Source: Zygaena filipendulae
Taxonomy: Eukaryota > Arthropoda > Insecta > Lepidoptera > Zygaenidae
Reading direction: 5' to 3'
NCBI GenBank assembly: GCA_907165275.2
Contig: OU015659.1
Span: 12,566,501 to 12,630,500, forward strand
Length of the DNA: 64,000 nucleotides
In this document: positions 50,047 through 61,055 of the stretch, piece after piece
How the letters are laid out: each line of letters starts with the position of its first letter
How positions within the stretch are numbered: position 1 is the stretch's first letter
Program-made: the position numbers and the translations under genes
Notes under the pieces: generated by a model
Database searches by the model: none
What the model was told of the DNA's origin: nothing
What the model saw: only the letters and a program-made list of their open reading frames with translations

Positions 50047-51539
50047 TTGTTCTATAAATCAAACTCAAAGTTGAACATGCCGTTTTATGGTTATCTTGTG
50101 TTACCTTACACTTACTCGAATTATAATGATGCTCAAGATAGGGTTAAAGAGTTATGTTTCATCAAACAATGTAAATGACGCTTCAAAAAGGTTAACTCAT
50201 TAAAAATGCCAGTGAATTATTTCTCAACTCCCTGTGCACTCACACCGTGCACCGGTGCGGTGCGTGCGGCGTGGCCTCCCGAGTCCTGACAGAGGTGCGA
50301 GTCTATTTCCGATGCGAGAACTTTAGCGACTCCGAGGCGGGAGCCATCGAGAGCTCTAAAGCTAGCTTTAAGAAATGAAAAACTTCCAAGGAATACTAAT
50401 TTCATTTCATTTCCATTTTAACTGTTCCTGACCGCTTAAGCGGTTTTGAAAAATAACAGGTATCCGTTCCTTAGCCACGAGTCACGAGATATGGCGTAAG
50501 AAACAGATATTCCCCACGATTCAACTGTCATCAAAACTTTTCCTCAGGGCCCAAGAAATTTTTATTTCCAAAAGCTTTATTGGTCCAAATAACAATTCTT
50601 CTTGACAATCGTGGTTTCTAAAAGGTATTTTGCAGCAGACCTACCCTCATGCCCATTTCTACTTTGTTTCAATGTGTGAAAATTGTTTTGATTACTATCG
50701 GGTTTCACCAGGAGATGATTTAGCTATTAAGTTTTAAAAAATAAAATAATATTAAGTTTGTTTCAAAACATGTTGCTAGAAGTAAATAAGTAACGTAGTA
50801 TCTAGTTACTTAGACTGTACTAAATACACAAAGAAGCATAAAGAAAAAGTTCATTCATAAAAATAAAGAAGCAATATTGATGAAAAATCCCTTTGAAGAA
50901 AACGTACAGCTACTGTTTTCAGTTTTTTTTTTGTATACCGTTGAAGCATTCTCGCGGGACAGAGGTTCGTTAAATTACGTAAAAGTTAACTTCCATCAGT
51001 TAGCAACAAGTCTCTGCGGAAGAGTTGAGAAGCCGTTTTACAGAACGTTAACGGCCAATCGAAGTTGAGCCTCTGTTGCCGCCGCCTAGAGGCCGCGGCG
51101 GCGCGCGCGCCTAATTGAAAAGTTAACAGACTCCCGCGAACAATAACCACTTCTTTCTGTTCGGAAATACGGTCTGTGAGATCAGTTGAGCGAGATTTAA
51201 GTTGATGCTTTAGTTTCTTATTTCTTTGTATGGAAAAACCTATATGGCTGCTTTTGATTTTAGTTAATTTGCGACACGTTGCCCTACGCTTGATGCGAAG
51301 AAGGCTCGAGTGGGTAAAAAACCAAAAAGTGTAGTTCTTAACGTGTGTCAAAGTTTATTCTTCTTCTGGTTAACTGCGAGTTTCAGAGTTTAGAGTACAC
51401 CTGAAACCCACCTAGGTCTTACCTAGTCTTTTTTAAACGCACAAAGCATACCTGATGGTCCATCGACTCTAAAGTTCTTGCTAGTTTTGACAGAATTTGT
51501 TTGGAAAGATTAAATGTACTTACTAATCCTTAGTAAAAT
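50047..51539. other. Intergenic, two GC-rich islands
   Basis: GC-rich patches at 50,225-50,345 (CACCGTGCACCGGTGCGGTG) and 51,065-51,115 (GCCGCCGCCTAGAGGCCGCG). These could be regulatory islands or old repeats. No coding frame is convincing. Confidence 0.4.
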
Positions 51540-51732
51540 GTGAATCTGAGTTTTTATTTTGTTTGTTACTTTGTTACGCTTTCACGCTTTAACTTCTCAA
51601 AACCTCAACCAATTATCGTAAAATTTCGCGTGTACAATGTCCAGAGAAGGACATATGATACTTATCCCCGAATTCCCCTGATTCCCCCGAGAGCTCCGAA
51701 ACTAACGCCGGTGAAACTGCGGAGGACATTTC
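51540..51732 (-). repeat. Core-repeat copy, tail C, degenerate
   Basis: Inverted: TTTGTTACGCTTTCACGC, AACCTCAACCAATTATCG and ACGCCGGTGAAACTGCGGAG. Confidence 0.75.
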
Positions 51733-52058
51733 AAATGCCAAGAGTCCAAGACACGCAAACGTATCGCTTACGATGCCACTTTACATTCGTCATATTAGCT
51801 CCGTCTGTCTCTTGTCACGGCGGCTAGTAGGGCGGCTGTGGGTACTCGTGCAGTCGCCGGGAGTCGCCTCGAGCCAATTCGAGCGGAGTCGGGCCGTGTC
51901 GAGTAGCTCGCAGCCAGCCACAGCAGCTGCTGCCGAGTGGTGCTCGAGAGAACACTCGACCTTTGCGCGGCTTCGTCGAGCTTTAACAGTACCTATAGGT
52001 TACACAGTTGTAAAGTTATATACACGGATCTCTTGAAGTTTTTTAAAATTTATTTTTA

Positions 52059-52440
52059 CTAGCTGTTCCTCGCGTTAGTGTCGGAGCGTCCGTGGGAATT
52101 CTGGGACAATAGTACTATCCTATGTCCTGATATCGGCCGCACTCAGAGTCGTTTTAATGATTACTTAAAAGATTTTTAAAACATAGTAGGTAATTGCCGC
52201 AAATTAATGTATTCATGGAATTTAATCTAATTAGTCAAATGACAATTAACGTTAATTTAATGAAGTCTCTGATTGCGGCAAGTTTGTTTTAAAAATCTTT
52301 ACATGAAATTAAGTAATCATTATAACGACTCTGAGTGCGGCCGTATGTGTCTGCAGCCCCTGACAACGTGTTTGCAGAATTTAATGATGATCGGCTGAAC
52401 AGTTATGGCTTTATCGTTTTTTTTCAACCCAAATAACTTG
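52059..52440 (+). repeat. Core-repeat copy, tail A, split by a MITE
   Basis: The left part (CTAGCTGTTCCTCGCG ... CTATCCTATGTCCTGA) and right part (GTGTCTGCAGCCCCTGACAA, TTGCAGAATTTAATGATG) are one copy interrupted by the element at 52,134-52,343. Confidence 0.8.
52134..52343. mobile_element. 210-bp MITE nested in a core repeat
   Basis: CGGCCGCACTCAGAGTCGTT and its complement AACGACTCTGAGTGCGGCCG form the ends, and the arms extend through TAATGATTACTTAA. TAT flanks both sides (52,131-52,133 and 52,344-52,346). Because it splits a core repeat, it is the younger of the two. Confidence 0.85.
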
Positions 52441-52745
52441 GGTTTGGATAATACTAGATAAAAAAAATTCTCGGGATGTGTTGTCAATAGTAAACTTATT
52501 AAAAATAAAGTTTTAATTGCATAGCTCTTATGCTTTAGATTTGATTGATAGGTAAATAATAAAAAAAAGAAATATATATTTTTTTTCACAAGTATCTAAC
52601 TTGAAAAAGAAGTGAAATCCTACTTAAAACATTCATGTAAAATGTTGCCAAGACGAGACGATATGACTCGCACTGTCAAAAAATTACCAGATCTCATGTA
52701 GAGCCAAGATTCTAACTCTACACGCCGTAACTCTATATAAGGCCT

Positions 52746-52927
52746 AATTTCACAAACTCTACACTTAAGTTATAAAATATGTGGCTTGGCCATTTCACTA
52801 CATTCACATGGGCGTATAATGTGAAAAATTTGCCCACTGTTCATTACTTTTCTGTTATATAATAGTTCTTGTGGTAACAATACGGTCAAGCCACATATTT
52901 TGACTAAGGTGTAGAAAATGTTTTTGG
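52746..52927. mobile_element. About 160-180-bp MITE with inverted ends
   Basis: TCTACACTTAAGTTATAAAA then TATGTGGCTTGGCC pairs with GTCAAGCCACATATTTTGAC then TAAGGTGTAGA. Weaker pairing extends outward to AATTTCAC and GTGAGATT. Non-coding. Confidence 0.75.
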
Positions 52928-53576
52928 TGAGATTTTATGATGTTTCTTTAAATTTAAAGTGCCTTTTGGCCCGTAACATCTTCTATTGCTTTCTTCATTA
53001 GGTTGGACCCACTGTTGGCTTCTCAGGTTCTCAAAAGAAAATTTACCTACAACTTAATTATGAGAACTTTTTCCTTTCTTTTACACTATATTATACCCTA
53101 TATCTTTCTTCTTTCTTTTGCTTAGTTCTGTTACTGTTGATTAATATCGAAACTGATTAAGTAATTTAGTTTATATACATATTATGTATGTAAAATGACT
53201 CAGCCAGTCTTGCGCAGGTGTTGTACACTATATTATGTACGTTGTATATATATTGTATATATCTAGATACGTTTCGTGTGAACTCCTGCTTACAATCTCC
53301 GAGGAGGTGGGTAGAGATTTATTTCCCCTTCGGTACGAAACAGATACAAAAGCTAAACAATAAAAAAATATTATGAATAAAAAGATACAAACGGAAAGAT
53401 CTCCCCTCGCGACGTTATTTGTGTAACTTTTTCACTTGTTCCGTATTGTGAGGGCCTATTTATACCGACGGGCACGTCGTGTGCTCGGCCGCAGCTTATA
53501 TTAGGGGCAAAACAAACTATTCTTATCTATTAGGATCTACTATAGCGTTTCCTTGCAGCTTCACTCGCATTTTTGA
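52928..53576. other. Intergenic, no gene seen
   Basis: AT-rich with a TATGTACGTTGTATATATAT stretch near 53,235. No feature recognised. Confidence 0.5.
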
Positions 53577-53744
53577 AAACCCATCCATACTATTTTTTTT
53601 CCTTTTCACGCCTTGACTACTCAACCGATCATCATTAAATTTTGGATAAACATTTTCAGGAATAAACGGTTACAGGACAGAGTACCTACTTTTATACCAG
53701 GGTTCCCGCTTAATTAATGCGGGTGAAACCGCGGGAACAGCTAG
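53577..53744 (-). repeat. Core-repeat copy, tail C
   Basis: Inverted: CACGCCTTGACTACTCAACC, ATCATCATTAAATTTTGG and GCGGGTGAAACCGCGGGAAC. Confidence 0.8.
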
Positions 53745-54557
53745 TTTTAAATAATATTATATACATAACTACTACTACTAAATTGAAAATTGAAATAGTT
53801 TCTCACCTCATAGAAATATCACGTAACTTGAAAAATACATAGAACTGTCCAATATAATGTCCATCCTTACGTTCGTTCTGTAGCCAAACGGAAAAAAGCA
53901 ACCCTTATTATTTTGTCATTCCGTCCGTCTGTCCATTAGTCATATTGTCACAACCATTTTGCTCGGGAACTATTAGAGATGGTACTCCGTTTGTCGCTAT
54001 AGTTGATGAGATATTATGCACTTTTAAAGTCGTAAAAAGTGTCAACTACCTACGTGATGATAAATCAAGATACAATTTAAAAAACGCTTTCAACAAAACT
54101 TAGGTAGAAATCCGTGGAATTCAACATTTTCGATACACACTTAGTAGTGCCTTCATAATGAAATTACATATCGTAAGCGTTTTTTAATCGCCAATTGTCA
54201 AGTATGTGAACGATTAAGTCTTTCTTATTATAAAAAATACATTTTTCATTACTCATACTCGGAAAGTAGGTCTGAAGTTGCCTGAGAAGCGGGTTGAAAG
54301 TAACCCTTTTCAGCCCTAGGGAAAATCGCTTTCAACTGACAACTGTCAAATTATTAAAAAAAAACTAGGTCTATTTTCACATTTCTATTGAACCATGTTC
54401 CAACTTTCTATACAGCCAGCGCGATGTAAAATTGAAATAACGTAAAGTTTAAGTAGGTAGATATTAATTAAAATAAAATTCACTCACTTTTTCTTTAGCT
54501 AATTCCTATTTTTATTTTGACTTTCCTTGCATTCGTAATGAAAAGCACAGTGTTTAG

Positions 54558-54669
54558 TGTTATCCTCGGGAGAAAGACTTATTCAGTCCCGAGACGGGGT
54601 TTGGCGCCCGAGCGTAGCGAGGGCGCCAATAGATCGAGGGATCGAGTTACTTTCACCCCTAGGATAACA
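54558..54669. mobile_element. 112-bp element with a perfect GC hairpin
   Basis: The ends TGTTATCCT and AGGATAACA are inverted. Inside, TTGGCGCCC (54,601-54,609) and GGGCGCCAA (54,621-54,629) form a perfect 9-bp stem around GAGCGTAGCGA. No coding capacity. Confidence 0.65.
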
Positions 54670-56194
54670 ATGTACTATTAAATCTTTATATGTATATAAT
54701 TTTATGCAGATTTGTTTTGGCAAGCACGTATATAAATGTAGATATTATAGCTACCTAATAGATACCTACATAAGTACTAGTACTTTCCAAATAAAAGAGA
54801 ACCCCTCAGTAAAAATACCTCGTAAAGAGCCAAATTCCAACCCAAAAACTTTCTGTTCATAAAAGTATTTAAAGATATCTTTTGTAAATCACTTCTCTGA
54901 CAAAATTTCAACTTGACATGTATTTTTTCTTATTAAGAAGAGAAAAATAATTAAATTAAAATTTTACCACTGTCTCTTCTAGATATTTTTTTTGGAATCT
55001 CACTGCTTTTCTCATATAGTTGATGGTCATGGAATCTTACTATTATCTCTATTTTATCCGCTAATGTTAATAATCCTTTTGCTTGTATGTACACAAAAAC
55101 CTATGAACACGGTTAATTTCAAGTCTAACCGGCCACAGGAAGTTATATTAATAGTCAATTATTATTATACTTATTGATGGTCAGTCAGTAATTGGTATTT
55201 AATTTTTTTTATCGCTAATATGTAAAGGTATATCTATATTTATAATATCATATCATAAACAGCTCGAATGAGGTCGTGTAATAAACACACTACGTGCGTG
55301 GGCCGGAACTTGGCCCAGCGCTCTGAATTACATAGTTTCGCTCCGCTTCGGGTCAAATATACTGAACGAGAAAACACGTTAAGTTTTACAACGTAGCGTG
55401 TAGGTAGCGGAATGGCACGGTGTCCAGGCTCCGGGCTCCGGCCACGGGCGGACTCCGGACACGGCGCTGGCAAATAGCATTGAAATTGAATGTGTTATGT
55501 GACTGACGTGAGCCAAATACTCATCGCCAGCCAGTGAAGGCGCATTTAAAATTAAAGTCCAACCGATATCGATGCGCCGCGTCGCGCGCCTACTGCGGCC
55601 GCAGGGTTGCCACTCGCCAGGTAAACTGCGCGGGTGCAAGTATGACACTCACTTTCAAAACTTTTACTTCAATATTTATCGAGGGATTAATGATAAATTA
55701 AATAAATGTATAATGTACCTATAAATATAAATTAATAAATAAATAAACTTTTTCTGCTCTCTAAGTTTTGATCAAAGTAGGTAGAGCGTTTGATCAAAAA
55801 CCTATATGAATGTTTTTTGATATGGGATTCTTATGTTCCGCATTTTATTTTAAATATTAATTTCGGTATGTGTCGTCGGCAGCCGCCCCGCACCCCGCAC
55901 AGCGCACCCCGCACCCCGCACCCCGCACCCCGCGCGAACACTCGTACCTACGAAACAGAGAATAGAATGCAATAAAGGTATAATATTATAAAGATTGAAA
56001 TTAAATTCCCGTTTTTTTGCCTCCCTCATGTCACATCCTTTCTTTCGTGAGTGGATTAAGTGGGATGTGTGTCATAATAATGTAATATTTCCCGGCGGGT
56101 CGCGCCTACAGGCGGCAGATTACAAAGTCATTTCGTTAGGCATGTCAATCTGAACCATGATGGAAAAAGACTTAAGCGGCTTTAGCGTAGCCGC
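54670..56194. other. Intergenic; CCCCGCAC tandem repeat
   Basis: AT-rich, then a balanced stretch at 55,260-55,640, and an octamer-type repeat of CCCCGCACCCCGCA at 55,884-55,934. No gene supported. Confidence 0.5.
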
Positions 56195-56258
56195 GCCGCG
56201 CCGCCCGCCCCGCTCACGCCGCCCGCCCCGCTCACGCCGCCCGCCCCGTTCACTCCGC
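56195..56258. repeat. 18-bp GC minisatellite
   Basis: Three and a half copies of CGCCCGCCCCGCTCACGC directly precede the large inverted duplication. Confidence 0.9.
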
Positions 56259-56260
56259 CC

Positions 56261-58209
56261 CACGGTGTGGAATAAGGACAAAATTTCGGACGTGGTGTTT
56301 TTATTACAGAATTGGGTAGTCATTAGTAATAGAAAAGGTAGAGTAGAACTCCCGTGTGCCAATTATGCATATCTTCAGATTTATGAATTTTTGAAAAACC
56401 CATATTGTTTTGGGCCACAAAGTGAAAAAAAATCGCTTCTCTGAAACTATAGGTTTTATTGATAATTTGATTCCAGAATATATAAGAGTAAGTAAGGTTG
56501 CATTTTAGGAGAATTTTTCATCTTTCCAGAGCAACTACAACAAGAGTTATTAAGTTTTTTAAATTTTTCGTTTTTATTTTTTTTCTCTTATACTATGTCG
56601 CATTAGCAAAAATGCTTTACGCATTATATACCCCAGACTATGATCAATATGTGACAAAAAAACCGAACGCTAATCCCGAGGGGTATGGGAGTTATAATTA
56701 ATAAAAGATTCGGTAATAAAAATTGGAGTCAGGGCTGACACTTTTCTTAAACCTAGCCGAATATTTTTATTTTTTAAAAACTATTATTATCTCATTAAAC
56801 ATAGTCGTAGTACCTTCATACAAGCCCAAAAGCTCCGTTTGTCTGTATATAAAATGCACGATTATGTATATGAAATATAATTTAAAATATGACGCGCTTA
56901 TTGCAAAACTGAATTTTAAAACTGCAATGCATCGTTTAGATTTTATGGAACATGGTGCAAAGTGGAGACCAGGGGTTGTATTTTGGAACCATATTTTTTG
57001 GGCCGCAAAGTGAAAAAAAAATCGCTTCTCTGAAACTATAGTTTTATTGATAATTTGATTCCAGAATATATAAGAGTAAGTAAGGTTGCATTTTGGGAGA
57101 ATTTTTAAACTTTCCAGAGAAACTACAACAAGAGTTACCAAGTTTTTTAAATTTTTCGTTTTTATTTTTTTTCTCTTATACCATGTCGCATTAGCAAAAA
57201 TAGTTTACGTATTATATACCCCCAGACCATGATCAATATGTGACAAAAAAACCGAACGCTAATCCCGCGGGGTATGGGAGTTATAATTAATTAAAGATTT
57301 GGTAATAAAAATTGGAGTCCAGGGCTGACATTTTTCTTAATTGTTGAACAGTGAACAAACAGCAAGTGTCAGTTACTTCAGTGGCATTTAAGCAGATTGA
57401 CTAATTACTAAGAAGAGAAATGTTTTTTTTTTGTTATGGGTAAACCCAAACGCTACGAAACCGATTCTAAAATTTCTTTAACTGATATGAATTATAGTAT
57501 ACCTGAGGAGTTATTATGTAAATTTTGTTTCTATCATTTTTCGGTTGGTTGTCTAATAACACAAGTACTGTTGCGACTTGAAATAATTTGTACATATTTA
57601 AAACCTTGATAATATCAAGGACTATACACCAGTGACTATTAGAGTCAATGAAAAAGGTTTATTTTTATCCAAAGTACTATAGAAGGTGGAATATAGTTCA
57701 TGCCGTCCATAAACTTTTCGGTAAAAATTGTGCCGAAAATTTTGGCAACCCTAACGAAAATATTAAAGTACCTCTAACTCCCATACCCCTCGGGATTAGC
57801 GTTCGATTTTTTTGTCACATATTGATCATAGTCTGGGGTATATAATACGTAAAGCATTTTTGCTAATGCGTCATAGTATAAGAGAAAAAAAATAAAAACG
57901 AAAAAATTAAAATACTTAATAACTCTTGTTGTAGTTGCTCTGGAAAGTTGAAAAATTCTCCCAAAATGCAACCTTACTTACTCTTATATATTCTGGAATC
58001 AAAATATCAATAAAACCTATAGTTTCAGACAAGCGATTTTTTTTCACTTTACGGCCCAAAAAAAAACGGGTTTTTCAAAAATTCATAACTATGAAGATAT
58101 GCATAATTGGCACACGGGAGTTCTACTCTACCTTTTCTATGTTTAATGACTACCCAATTCTGTAATAAAAACACCATGTCCGAAATTTCGTCCTTATTCC
58201 ACACTGTGC
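56261..58209. mobile_element. 2-kb inverted duplication with 434-bp arms
   Basis: The arms 56,261-56,694 and 57,775-58,209 are highly similar inverted repeats, ending outside in GGTGTGGAATAAGGAC and GTCCTTATTCCACACTGT. The 1.08-kb spacer contains a partial direct copy (56,996-57,335) of the left arm. Short frames within the arms are mirrored on both strands and are not genes. It resembles a large foldback transposon or a recombined pair of elements. Confidence 0.8.
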
Positions 58210-59896
58210 GCGCCCGCTCCACTCGAGTCACTCGACTCGATTCAAATTCCGGGCGCGCGCTCCCCGCTTACGGAACGCGAGTGTGCTATGTTATATGACA
58301 CACATATTGCATCACGTGAGTATAATACTTGCCTAGTTATTTTTGTTATGCGCATTTCCTAGGAAATATAAATTGTGGGTACGTGCCGCGGAAATTACCA
58401 GTTTGTGTAGAGTTTTTAGTTCGAGCCGGATACGAACTCACTGCACTTCAGAAAAAAAAACCAGCTTGGAAAATTAATATGCTGTATTAGTGTTGCCGAG
58501 ATCGTTCTAGTGAAAACCCCGCTATAATGTGTGCTTACCGGTACCTACTTATCGGTACGAGGGACAGCAGCCATTTTCGCAAGCTTATTAGCATGGACTT
58601 AATAGTGTAGGTACTCCCTACCTATTATATTATTCCCTGTTATTAGCGAGCGGCTAAGCGCGCCGCCATCAGATCCCACTTACAGTTAACACTCAAAGCG
58701 TCCACCATCATGAATTATTACGACAAGAGAACCGGGAATTACTAATGAGACTATCCATAGATATAATATAGGCGTCCATTTTCACTTCCTAAAGTAATTT
58801 TGGTTCGCGATTTTAATAAATCGCATCTCAATGTAATTAATATCTAATGAAGCCGGTTTAGGTTCGCGGGTCACTGCCCGGCGCCCGGTGCCCGCCGCGC
58901 AGAGAGAGCCGACCCGCACCGGGCCCGGCTTCCCTGCACCTCGGTGACATAGAGATATTCAACAGAGCGATAGTTTAATTTCAAGATGGACAAAACAATC
59001 GACGTGTACTGTGTACATGGGATGGCGTGAAATTACATTCGCATCGAGAGTCGTTGTCATGTGGACTCATGTGGTTCCACCACACTTTCCATTCTGTGTG
59101 CTCTGAATACTGTTCTATTTCTATTAATTCTATGCTTTATGCCGTGCTCTATATACACTAGCCGTTCCAAGTTTCGTAGGTATAGTTGTCATGGAGTAAG
59201 AGACATCGAAATAATATCGACCATCAATATTCAACGATCTTTAGTTTTTTCATTGTGCTCTACTTGATGTTTGAACATTTTAAGATACATTTGTTAATAA
59301 TATTGATAGTGCTGCCAAAGAGGATGTAAATGCACTAAAAGTCCTGTAACCAATCTAGTATACTTTGTGGAGTGAGCTTGGAGCAACGTGGAAGTAGGTG
59401 AGTAAGTCCCATCGGCGCGGCGGCCGGCGGTCAAAGCCACTTTGATGTTACCGACGCGGCGGCAGGCAGCTTTGTAATTGATTTGCAATCTTGCGAGTTT
59501 GCTAATTGCAATTTCATCCCTCATCTTTTGATCCAATTTAATTAATTATCAAGTGTAATTTAAATTTGAGACTGATGGATGTGATGCATATATAGATCAG
59601 GTATATGTGCAGGCAGAAATGGACCTTTATTTGTAAAGAATAAAGATCCTTACACTGCCTTCGCCTCTTCCAGATTCATAATATGTATGTATACTCGAGT
59701 ATGTAATATGTAAATAAGTAGGTACACATGCAAGACTTGCAAGTAATTACCAATTAGTAAGTAATTTTTACATTATTTATTTATAGCATCGGTTTAGCAA
59801 ATGGCTGTTATGGTGTTGTGATTATGTTAAAGAATAAATAAATATATGATAATATACGAATAAACTCTATGTCTCTATGTTGATAAATTTATTATG
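58210..59896. other. Intergenic with GC-rich islands
   Basis: GC-rich islands at 58,230-58,285, 58,865-58,940 (GCCCGGCGCCCGGTGCCCGC) and 59,410-59,475 (GGCGCGGCGGCCGGCGG). They may be regulatory or untranslated exon sequence of a gene outside the window. No open frame is convincing. Confidence 0.4.
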
Positions 59897-60095
59897 TACT
59901 AGCTGTGCCCCGCGGTTACACCCGAGTGAGTTTTGGAATTCCCGCAGGAACTCCAAAGTAGCCTAAATTAGTTTTTATATCATCAGCACCAGCAGCAGTG
60001 TGAATGTCCCGTCATATCGGTCCAACCGTTTCGGAGATTCATCTGTATGAGTTGCAGAATTCCTGCAGGAACTATATACTTCTTTTATATTCATT
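59897..60095 (+). repeat. Core-repeat copy, tail F
   Basis: Forward: CTAGCTGTGCCCCGCGG, TGGAATTCCCGCAGGAACTC, ATCATCAGCACCAGCAGC and CCGTTTCGGAGATTCATC. Confidence 0.8.
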
Positions 60096-60268
60096 CTTTC
60101 AATTGAATTTAAGAAGAAATTAATAGAGACGTTAATATTATTTCCATATCCTCGAAATCAAACTTGTTTAGGTACGAAAGAAAAATAAAAAACATTCTGT
60201 CATGTTTTTTTCCGCGTCACACTGTGTACATTGTACATAATATAAAGATACGATACGAACACTACATA

Positions 60269-60598
60269 GACCGCTTTTTCAAAGCTCAGACGTATTAAAA
60301 ACTTTTATGTGAGTTTAAACGAACTGGCAAACGAATACTAATATTATTATACATTGCTGTATCTGAAAAAGACAAATTCATCAAATTTTTGCTTTCTGAC
60401 AATGGAATAGAGTTCAAAATTTCAGATTTGTACCTACACGATATATAGTATTTTAAAGGTTAAAAGCAATAAAAGTATTCGTTTGGCAGTTCACACAAAA
60501 GGTTTCACTTTGTGCGCGCGTACACAATTATCTACATATACTTGTTATCTTTGAAACTTTAAAAGTTATTATTCCGTCTGAGCTTTGACAAAGTGGTC
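60269..60598. mobile_element. 330-bp element with inverted ends
   Basis: GACCGCTTTTTCAAAGCTCA pairs with TGAGCTTTGACAAAGTGGTC. Inside these, AACTGGCAAACGAATAC pairs with GTATTCGTTTGGCAGTT. Non-coding; no clear target duplication. Confidence 0.8.
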
Positions 60599-60701
60599 TC
60601 AAAAGCTCGTTAGCGTTTGAGGATATCGAATATTCATAAGCAAAAGTGATCCGTTGTCGTGGAGGCTGCGCTGCGGTCTCGGCTTGATCCTTAGTCGGTA
60701 G

Positions 60702-61055
60702 TAGGGCTGCCATAATTATGGGGACGTCGACCGGGACATTCGAAGAAAAAATCGTGAAGGTATAGAGATCAAAAAGAAACTTTTATTACAAAAATAATAC
60801 CTTAGTGAAACAACTTTTAAATATTTTGAGGTATGCAAAATATAAAAGTTACATTACAAAGTTACGAAATCAACAAAATAAAAACAGAATATCGACGTAC
60901 CTACTACTCGTTGTCTGTACTAGCTTCATACAGGCATGCCTATTTACGTAGTCCTGGTCCCTACTAAATGACCATGGTTTTCAAACCGGGACAATTTCCT
61001 TATGAGCCCGGCCACCGGTGACGTGTCCCGCCGTGCCGGGACGTATGGCAACCTA
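60702..61055. mobile_element. Possible DNA transposon remnant
   Basis: TAGGGCTGCCATA at the left and TATGGCAACCTA at the right form imperfect inverted ends, followed inward by CGACCGGGACA and TGCCGGGACG. The interior is AT-rich and non-coding. Confidence 0.5.
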
